Part shown: positions 1 through 5,609 of the stretch, one piece after another
How positions within the stretch are numbered: the first letter of the stretch is position 1
How the letters are laid out: each line of letters starts with the position of its first letter
DNA from: Euryarchaeota archaeon UBA36
Lineage (GTDB): Archaea; Thermoplasmatota; Poseidoniia; Poseidoniales; Thalassarchaeaceae
DNA length: 11,721 nt
Direction of reading: 5' to 3'
Assembly: GCA_002496485.1 (NCBI GenBank)
Contig: DAJW01000033.1
Coordinates: forward strand, 1 to 11,721
Position numbers and translations under genes: made by a program
Notes under the pieces: generated by a model
Told to the model about the DNA's origin: nothing
Database searches by the model: none
What the model saw: the letters and a program-made list of their open reading frames with translations, nothing else

Positions 1-291
1 GAAGAAACAGAAGCGGTTGTAATGATTGGTGAAATTGGCGGAAACGCTGAAGAAGAAGCTGCAGAGTGGGCAAAGGAAAATTTCTCCAAACCTCTTGTAG
101 GTTTTGTAGCTGGAGCTACTGCACCTCCCGGAAAAAGAATGGGGCATGCTGGAGCTATAATTTCTGGCGGCAAAGGAACTGCGGAAGAAAAATTCTCGGC
201 ATTCAAATCAGCAGGCATATACATTGCAAGAGATCCATCAAAAATTGGAGAAACCCTCCTAGATGCACTGAAAGATGCAAATCTTCTATAA
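1..291 (+). CDS. sucD: Succinyl-CoA ligase (ADP/GDP-forming) alpha subunit, 3' end only
   Basis: This is the C-terminal 96 residues of the alpha subunit of succinyl-CoA synthetase, the TCA-cycle enzyme that interconverts succinyl-CoA and succinate with substrate-level phosphorylation. The frame is open from base 1, so the gene starts upstream of the window; the full protein is normally about 290 residues. The visible part is strongly family-like: a MIGEIGG segment, then TAPPGKRMGHAGAI with the phosphorylated histidine at codon 145-147 (partial residue 49), followed by the ISGGKGTA loop. The frame ends in TAA. An ATG at position 22 is in frame but internal to the conserved fold, so it is not the start. 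The beta subunit gene (sucC) would be expected just upstream. The next gene begins 54 bp downstream on the same strand. Confidence 0.95.
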   Translation, partial: EETEAVVMIGEIGGNAEEEAAEWAKENFSKPLVGFVAGATAPPGKRMGHAGAIISGGKGTAEEKFSAFKSAGIYIARDPSKIGETLLDALKDANLL

Positions 292-345
292 TCTTCTTGG
301 GAGATAGTCTTAGAACAATATCCTATTCCCTTAATATAGAATAAC

Positions 346-1389
346 ATGCCAACAATCATCAACAAAGATATAGATTATCTTTTAGAGACTACCTCTCGTT
401 CATTTTTCCTTACTCTACAAAATCTACCTAAAAAAATTCGTAGACAACTAAGTTTACTTTATCTCTTGGCTAGAATAGCAGATACAATAGCAGATTCAAA
501 TGAGGGGGAAAAGCAATGGCTACTTGAAAATCTACAGAATTACAACTCAGCCATAAAATCAACAACTACAGATTTTTCAAAACTAAGAAATTTACAAGAA
601 ATTTCAGCCAATCCTTCAGAAACCAAACTTCTTAGAAACTTTGAAGAAGTAATTAATTCAATTTCTATTTTTGATGATGATGACCAACAAAAAATTCGGA
701 GTTGTCTAGATATAATTATTAGCGGCCAAATTTTAGATTTAGAAAGATTTGGAATTTCAAATCAGAATGGGACAATCTCATCCCTCTCCAAAGAATCAGA
801 ACTTGATGACTATACTTACAGAGTTGCAGGGAGCGTAGGTGAATTTTGGACTTCTATGTCATTAAAACATTTATTTTCGATAAAATCTAGTCAGTATGAA
901 CAGTTTTTTGATAATGGAATTAGATTTGGAAAAGCCCTGCAGATGATTAATATCTTGCGCGATATTCCCGAGGATTTAAGAATCGGGAGGTGCTATATTC
1001 CTACTGAGTTACTTGATTCGCAGAATCTTACGACCCATGATCTTCTTGAACCCAAGAATATGTATAAATTCAAACCAATTTATGATAAGTACATTGAAAT
1101 TGCCTTTTCTCACTTGGAATCTGCAATAGAATATATTCTTACCATACCCTTCTTCAATTTTAGACTCCGTGCATCATGTATGCTTCCGGTACTGATAGGT
1201 TCGAGGACACTTAATATTTTAAAATCTCATAACATACTAGATTACACTAACAGGGCCAAGATTTCTAGAACTGAGGTAGATTCCATTATCAGTAAAATAA
1301 AGAGAAATGTATTATTGCCTAGATTTTCTAGAAGTATGATGTACTATAATCTAGATAGGGATAAATATGGACAAATTGAGCCAATTTAA
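346..1389 (+). CDS. Squalene-synthase-like head-to-head prenyl transferase (trans-isoprenyl diphosphate synthase, SQS/PSY superfamily)
   Basis: A 347-residue protein of the squalene/phytoene synthase superfamily, which condenses two prenyl diphosphates (farnesyl for squalene, geranylgeranyl for phytoene). The N-terminal TTSRSFFLTL segment (15-24) and LLARIADTIAD, with the first Asp motif D46-xxx-D50, are diagnostic. The central YRVAGSVGEFW segment lies at about 158-168. The second Asp motif is NILRDIPED, with D206 and D210, followed by GRCYIP. Both Mg-diphosphate binding motifs are therefore intact. The LLAR-DTIAD and GEFW wording resembles squalene/farnesyl-diphosphate farnesyltransferases more than classical CrtB, so squalene is the better guess for product. 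This comes from memory of the family, not from an alignment. ATG 346 leaves a short leader before the conserved SRSF motif. No C-terminal membrane anchor is obvious. The gene sits 68 bp before a second member of the superfamily. Confidence 0.85.
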   Translation: MPTIINKDIDYLLETTSRSFFLTLQNLPKKIRRQLSLLYLLARIADTIADSNEGEKQWLLENLQNYNSAIKSTTTDFSKLRNLQEISANPSETKLLRNFEEVINSISIFDDDDQQKIRSCLDIIISGQILDLERFGISNQNGTISSLSKESELDDYTYRVAGSVGEFWTSMSLKHLFSIKSSQYEQFFDNGIRFGKALQMINILRDIPEDLRIGRCYIPTELLDSQNLTTHDLLEPKNMYKFKPIYDKYIEIAFSHLESAIEYILTIPFFNFRLRASCMLPVLIGSRTLNILKSHNILDYTNRAKISRTEVDSIISKIKRNVLLPRFSRSMMYYNLDRDKYGQIEPI

Positions 1390-1457
1390 TTTTGAAGCAT
1401 TTTCCTTACATCTTACAGAGAGTTTCAATAGTGATTTGTTATCCCACATGCCCATAT

Positions 1458-2696
1458 ATGTCTCAAACAGAAGAACGGATAGACTCCAAAAAAATGGAAC
1501 ACTCTTCCGATTATTCATCTCATGACTACGATTTTGAGCCAATCGAAAGAATAAGAGCTACAGTAGATTTAACCAAAGAAGCTGCTAGAGCAATTAGTAT
1601 TACAGCCCTAGAAGCCGTAAGGGAAGGGGCTGTATTTATGGGAGTTATTGGGTCAAGAGGGCAACTAATTAACCCATTTTCTCATATAGATGCCGCAGTT
1701 TGGACCGAGCCAGAAGTTCCAGAATCTATGATTGAGGCCGCTTATGACTACTGCGAAGAATTAACCCGAAGAGAGGCTGGAAATTTTTACCATTCATTCA
1801 AGTATTTGCCCGAAATGGAAAGAAGGGCAATATGTGCTTACTACGCTTTTTGCAGAAGGGCTGACGATATTGCTGATGGGGACTATTTTGATTCATTTCC
1901 AGGTGGTTCAGAAGATTCTCAGGAATCTATTGAATATAGAACAAATATCGAAAGATTAAGTGGCGGAAAACCAGTTTTAGAACGTTCAGCGTATAATGAA
2001 AAAATGTCCCAATTATTTTATTATCGCAAGAAACTATCAACTTGTTTTGGAAATGTTACTTCCACGGATCCGATTTTTATCGCTTTGAAAGATACAGTTA
2101 GAGAATTTGGAATTAATCGTGGACTTATGGATGACATGATATCAGGAATGGAAGATGATTTTCATAGAAATAGATATGAAACATTTGAGGAATTGTATTC
2201 CTATTGCTATAGAGTCGCATCCACCGTTGGATTGGTTTGTATAGAGATTTATGGATATGATGACCCAATAGCAAGAGAGTATGCCGAATCATGGGGAGTT
2301 TACATGCAATTAGGAAATATTTTGAGAGATGTAGCTGAAGATGCTGATAGGGATAGAATTTACTTACCCCTTCAGGACTTAGCAAAATTTGGAATTTCTG
2401 AGGAAGATGTAAAGAAAAAGAAAGAATTACTTAATCACCCTGGATGGAAGCCATTTGTACAAGAATATCTTGATAGGGCAGAGGAATATAGACAGAGAGC
2501 TTTCAAACTACTTCCCTTATTAGATAAGCCATCCAGATACTCTCCCGCTGCCATGGCCGCTTTTTATCAGTCTATTATGAGAAAAATTGAACGTAAAAAT
2601 GGCGACGTTTTTTCTGAAAGAATTCAACTTTCAAAATCTGAAAAAATCTTATTGGCTGCATATGTGTATGTGAGGTACCGCTTCTTAGCTGTCTGA
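1458..2696 (+). CDS. crtB: Phytoene synthase-like enzyme with long N-terminal extension
   Basis: A 412-residue member of the phytoene/squalene synthase superfamily. Phytoene synthase condenses two geranylgeranyl diphosphates, the first committed step to carotenoids and hence retinal. The core begins near residue 96 with YDYCEELTRREAGNFYHSF. The first Asp motif is RRADDIAD with D136, D137 and D140. The second is LGNILRDVAED with D291 and D295, followed by RIYLP. The wording of both motifs is CrtB/HpnD-like and differs from the neighbouring upstream paralogue. Start choice: the frame is open back to a TTG at 1392, but the added 22 residues (cysteine-rich and hydrophobic) look like non-coding translation, so ATG 1458 is preferred; ATG 1494 is also possible. 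About 90 residues precede the catalytic core, of which the first 25 or so are acidic and polar. Alternatives are an HpnD-type presqualene or squalene synthase. No desaturase (CrtI) is in the window. Confidence 0.82.
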   Translation: MSQTEERIDSKKMEHSSDYSSHDYDFEPIERIRATVDLTKEAARAISITALEAVREGAVFMGVIGSRGQLINPFSHIDAAVWTEPEVPESMIEAAYDYCEELTRREAGNFYHSFKYLPEMERRAICAYYAFCRRADDIADGDYFDSFPGGSEDSQESIEYRTNIERLSGGKPVLERSAYNEKMSQLFYYRKKLSTCFGNVTSTDPIFIALKDTVREFGINRGLMDDMISGMEDDFHRNRYETFEELYSYCYRVASTVGLVCIEIYGYDDPIAREYAESWGVYMQLGNILRDVAEDADRDRIYLPLQDLAKFGISEEDVKKKKELLNHPGWKPFVQEYLDRAEEYRQRAFKLLPLLDKPSRYSPAAMAAFYQSIMRKIERKNGDVFSERIQLSKSEKILLAAYVYVRYRFLAV

Positions 2697-2718
2697 CTTC
2701 ATTTTTGCTAATTTGGAT

Positions 2719-2730
2719 TAAAAATATATA
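2719..2730 (+). promoter_or_regulatory. Candidate archaeal TATA box upstream of the ABCE1/RLI gene
   Basis: An A/T-only stretch reading TAAAAATATATA lies in the short gap between the phytoene synthase stop and the ABCE1 reading frame. Archaeal TATA boxes usually centre about 26 bases before the transcription start, which would place the start near 2745-2755. That coincides with the beginning of ABCE1 homology (2744) and would give a leaderless or nearly leaderless transcript. The region is AT-rich overall, so chance occurrence is quite possible. Confidence 0.4.
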
Positions 2731-2743
2731 ATGAGGGATTAAA

Positions 2744-4519
2744 ATTAGAATAGCGGTTCTTCTGGAAGATAGATGTAAGCCAAATAGCAATGCTTTCCGC
2801 TATCTCGAGAAATATTCCTTAATGTGTGAACGTGAATGCATTCAGATTAATGGAAATAAATGTAGAATTCTAGAATCTGCATGTCCTGTTTGTATGACTA
2901 GAGCCAAACACTGTCCAGACGAAGCTGTGAAAATAATAAATTTACCACAGGAATTGGATGAAGATATTACACATGGATACGGAGAAAATGGTTTTCGTTT
3001 ATTCCGTCTTCCTTCACCTAGAGAAAGTCAAATAGTAGGAATATTGGGGGAGAACGGAATAGGAAAATCAACTGCAATAAACCTACTTTCAGGTTCATTA
3101 ATGCCCAATTTAGGAAATTGGAATAATCATTCTCCAGATTGGGATGAAGTTATCTCGTCATTTCCTAGAGGAGAACTCAGGGATTACCTAAGTCTCGTCT
3201 CTGAGGGAAATGTAAGTGTTGCTGTAAAGCCCCAATATATTGATAAATTACCCAAGATTTTTGATGGAAAAGTGAAAGAATTACTGTCAAGAGTTGATGA
3301 TAGAAAGGAATTAGAGACTCTATCATCAGTTGTAGGAATTGCCAACATCTTAGAAAGAAACCTGAAAGATTTATCCGGCGGAGAATTACAAAGAGTCGCT
3401 TTATGCGCTACTCTTCTTAAAGAAGCCGAAGTATATTTCTTCGATGAACCTTCTTCATATCTGGATATTTATGAGCGTCTTAGAATGGTATCCATAATTC
3501 AAAAACTTACAGATAGAGGAAAAAGAATTTTAGTTGTAGAACATGATCTCGCTATTTTAGATGTGTTATGTAATTCTCTACATGTGATTTACGGGGAAAG
3601 GGCTGCATATGGAATTTTTACACCACCCCGATCAACTAGATTAGCAATTAATTCATATTTGGAAGGATACTTATCTGAAGAGAATGTAAGAATCAGAACA
3701 AAACCAATTCAATTCTTGAAGGGAAGGGATAGGGATGAAGAACTTGGAATAGAAATGATTAGTTGGGGAAAAATGACTAAATGCATGGGTTCCTTTCAAC
3801 TATCTACGGGAGAAGGAAGTGTCAGAAGCTCTGAGGTTGTCGGAATTGTAGGGCCCAATTCCACGGGGAAAACTACAATGGTTAGAATGATTGCAGGAGA
3901 GATTGAACCCGATGAAGGATGGTGCACTGTCGATTCACTCGTATCTTACAAACCGCAACATGTGAGTTGTGACTTTGATGGTAGTGTAATGGAATGGTTA
4001 GATTCGGAAATTGGAACTTCTTGGCGGTCTGGAGAGTTTCATACTCAAGTAATTAGAACTCTTCAAGTAGATCAGTTATTAGAATTGGATGCGAATAAAC
4101 TATCAGGTGGAGAATTACAGGCTGTTAGTATTGCTATATGTTTAGGGAAAGAAGCCGATTTGTACTTATTTGACGAACCGAGCGCACATTTAGATGCAAA
4201 TGCAAGGCTAGAAGCAGCCAAGGCCATACGAAGAACGATGTTAAGTAATGAGAAGTCAGCAATGGTCATCGATCACGATACTTATTTTATCGATATCGTT
4301 AGTGACTCTTTATTGGTGTTTAGTGGAGAAGGAGGAGTAAAAGGAGAAGCAATTGGTCCATTAGCTCTAAGAGATGGAATGAACCTATTTTTATCAAACG
4401 TTGGAGTAACTTTCAGGCGCGATTATGAATCTAACAGGCCAAGAATAAATAAGCCCAATAGTAGAAAAGATAGAGAGCAGAAGTCTACTGGAGAATACTT
4501 CTATTCAGATACCAAATAA
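2744..4519 (+). CDS. rli: ABCE1/RLI-type ribosome recycling ATPase with degenerate Fe-S domain
   Basis: ABCE1 (Rli1) is a soluble ATPase that splits ribosomal subunits after termination. Residues are counted from 2744. NBD1 has Walker A GENGIGKS (102-109), signature LSGGE (210-214), Walker B D234-E235 and H-loop H267. NBD2 has Walker A GPNSTGKT (370-377), signature LSGGE (453-457), Walker B D477-E478 and H511. The INLP...YGENGFRLFRLP entry to NBD1, the hinge ending ENVRIR and SYKPQ before NBD2 are all ABCE1 hallmarks. Start: the first in-frame ATG is 2822, but upstream codons read RIAVLLEDRCKP, matching the family's RIAV...DRCKP N-terminus. From 2744 (ATT) the protein has 591 residues, the normal length; from 2822 it has 565. 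GAGG at 2733-2736 lies 7 bases before the ATT. Oddity: the N-terminal Fe-S domain keeps only 4 of the 8 usual cysteines. Identity is certain; the start is not. Confidence 0.93.
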   Translation: MRIAVLLEDRCKPNSNAFRYLEKYSLMCERECIQINGNKCRILESACPVCMTRAKHCPDEAVKIINLPQELDEDITHGYGENGFRLFRLPSPRESQIVGILGENGIGKSTAINLLSGSLMPNLGNWNNHSPDWDEVISSFPRGELRDYLSLVSEGNVSVAVKPQYIDKLPKIFDGKVKELLSRVDDRKELETLSSVVGIANILERNLKDLSGGELQRVALCATLLKEAEVYFFDEPSSYLDIYERLRMVSIIQKLTDRGKRILVVEHDLAILDVLCNSLHVIYGERAAYGIFTPPRSTRLAINSYLEGYLSEENVRIRTKPIQFLKGRDRDEELGIEMISWGKMTKCMGSFQLSTGEGSVRSSEVVGIVGPNSTGKTTMVRMIAGEIEPDEGWCTVDSLVSYKPQHVSCDFDGSVMEWLDSEIGTSWRSGEFHTQVIRTLQVDQLLELDANKLSGGELQAVSIAICLGKEADLYLFDEPSAHLDANARLEAAKAIRRTMLSNEKSAMVIDHDTYFIDIVSDSLLVFSGEGGVKGEAIGPLALRDGMNLFLSNVGVTFRRDYESNRPRINKPNSRKDREQKSTGEYFYSDTK

Positions 4520-4556
4520 CCATTGGATTCTTGAATGGTCGTCTGAACCGCGAATC

Positions 4557-5060
4557 ATGTCCGATGAGATCGATGTCGATAATGAAGAAGACCCAACGGA
4601 AGAATTATTGAATTTAAAATCTAGAATAGAAGAGTTAGAGAATGAACTAATGTACGCCAACGCTGAGATAGCTAATACTCGTCAGAGAGCTGCTAGAGAT
4701 CGTTCAGAAGCTATAAAATTTGGTGGATCATCACTCATCAGAAGAATTCTACCAATGCTAGATAGTTTAGATAAGGCCATTCATTCATCCGAAGAGAATG
4801 ATTCAAAATCAATTATTGAAGGCGTTAGAATGTCATTGATAGGAATCAAATCCTCGTTAGAATTAGAAGGAATTACAGCTATAAATGCTCAAGGCAAAAC
4901 TTTCGATCCCACATGCATGGAAGCAATAGCGACAGTGCCTACATTAAAAGGCAAAAAATCTGGAACAGTCGTTGATGTTATTGAACAGGGGTATATGTAT
5001 CATGAACGAGTGCTCAGAGCATCTAGAGTGATAGTTTATGAAGGCGAAGATGAAGAATAA
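4557..5060 (+). CDS. grpE: GrpE, nucleotide exchange factor for DnaK (Hsp70)
   Basis: A 167-residue cytosolic co-chaperone that releases ADP from DnaK. The layout is the family's: an acidic N-terminal tail (1-15), a predicted coiled coil rich in Glu, Leu and Arg (about 15-55), a helical dimer region, and a C-terminal beta domain (about 106-163). The beta domain carries the GrpE signature: GKTFDPTCMEAIATVP (113-128), GTVVDVIEQGY (136-146) and YHERVLRASRVIVYE (148-162). Length is slightly short but complete. It starts 37 bp after the ABCE1 stop, with no clear Shine-Dalgarno motif. DnaK and DnaJ are not in the window. DnaK-system genes in archaea are generally regarded as acquired from bacteria; here grpE lies among translation and membrane genes, not in a chaperone operon. 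Confidence 0.92.
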   Translation: MSDEIDVDNEEDPTEELLNLKSRIEELENELMYANAEIANTRQRAARDRSEAIKFGGSSLIRRILPMLDSLDKAIHSSEENDSKSIIEGVRMSLIGIKSSLELEGITAINAQGKTFDPTCMEAIATVPTLKGKKSGTVVDVIEQGYMYHERVLRASRVIVYEGEDEE

Positions 5061-5547
5061 TATTCCTCTGAAGGTTTTTCCTTACTTTGTAGTAATTTCA
5101 TATTTTTTTCTAATTTTTTCAATCAAACTATTGGGTCCCACTAAACTGGTTTACCCTGATGAGTTTCCAACATCCTGTCCAGATGACTCAGTAAAATGTG
5201 TAATGATAGGCCCAATTCCTCATAGAGGTGATGAATTGACAGAGTTAAGATTTGAGTCAAGTTTGGAACTAGTTATGACAGAGGTAAATAATTGGATTTC
5301 ATCTGAGCCAAGGACTAACATTGTTGGTGAATGGGAAAATCAAACTCATTCAGTATTCACCACTAAATTTCTTAGATTTGAAGATGATTTTATTGTAAAT
5401 GGCCATTGTGAAGATGATTCTACAATTATTTATGTTTATTCTAGCTCAAGGTTAGGAATATCTGACTTGGGATTAAATGAAAAAAGAGTAGACAATTTCG
5501 TAAATTACTTATCCAATATTGAGTTACCAAAAGAAAGTTGCGATTGA
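5038..5547 (+). CDS. DUF1499-family protein with one N-terminal membrane segment
   Basis: A 169-residue protein of unknown biochemical function. A hydrophobic segment at about 12-32, flanked by lysines, is a membrane anchor or uncleaved signal, so residues from about 35 on probably face outside. The soluble part looks like DUF1499: an early CPDDSVKC pair (C47, C54), FLRFEDDF (111-118) and SSSRLGISDLGLNEKRV (135-151), which resembles the family's RSASRxGxSDLGxNxxRI signature. Family assignment is from recall of that motif. The ATG at 5038 overlaps the grpE 3' end by 23 bases; a second ATG at 5050 still overlaps by 11 and gives a protein 4 residues shorter. Either way the overlap suggests co-transcription and translational coupling with grpE. 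It is followed by a T-rich stretch and then the lipoprotein gene. Confidence 0.72.
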   Translation: MKAKMKNNIPLKVFPYFVVISYFFLIFSIKLLGPTKLVYPDEFPTSCPDDSVKCVMIGPIPHRGDELTELRFESSLELVMTEVNNWISSEPRTNIVGEWENQTHSVFTTKFLRFEDDFIVNGHCEDDSTIIYVYSSSRLGISDLGLNEKRVDNFVNYLSNIELPKESCD

Positions 5548-5554
5548 AATATAA

Positions 5555-5561
5555 TTTTTTT
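5555..5561 (+). terminator. Possible weak oligo-T terminator after the DUF1499 gene
   Basis: Seven consecutive T residues begin 7 bases after the TGA at 5545-5547. Archaeal RNA polymerase commonly terminates at oligo-T tracts without a hairpin, and no hairpin is evident here. The preceding AAATATAATT could instead be part of a promoter for the lipoprotein gene starting at 5610. The sequence does not decide between these readings. Confidence 0.3.
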
Positions 5562-5609
5562 CGAAATTCTTTCAAAAAGACTCATAACTATGAACTCTAT
5601 ATTAGTGCC

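Noticed and set aside
1392..1457. Upstream extension of the phytoene synthase frame to a TTG at 1392
   Set aside because: The 22 extra residues (KHFPYILQRVSIVICYPTC...) lack any family similarity, and the stretch is the intergenic gap right after the previous stop. ATG 1458 gives a cleaner start.
2125..2385. Minus-strand open frame inside the phytoene synthase gene
   Set aside because: It lies entirely opposite conserved catalytic sequence, and its translation shows no recognisable domain. The same applies to the other antisense open frames within sqs-like, ABCE1, hydrolase and oxygenase genes.
2731..2742. Tiny reading frame ATG-AGG-GAT-TAA before ABCE1, as a regulatory leader peptide
   Set aside because: Three codons with no attenuator-like structure. 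It is better explained as chance or as part of an indel-disrupted ABCE1 start.
5538..5609. Upstream extension of the hydrolase frame to a TTG at 5538
   Set aside because: It would bury the lipoprotein signal peptide behind 24 polar residues and overlap the preceding gene. ATG 5610 gives a textbook lipobox signal.
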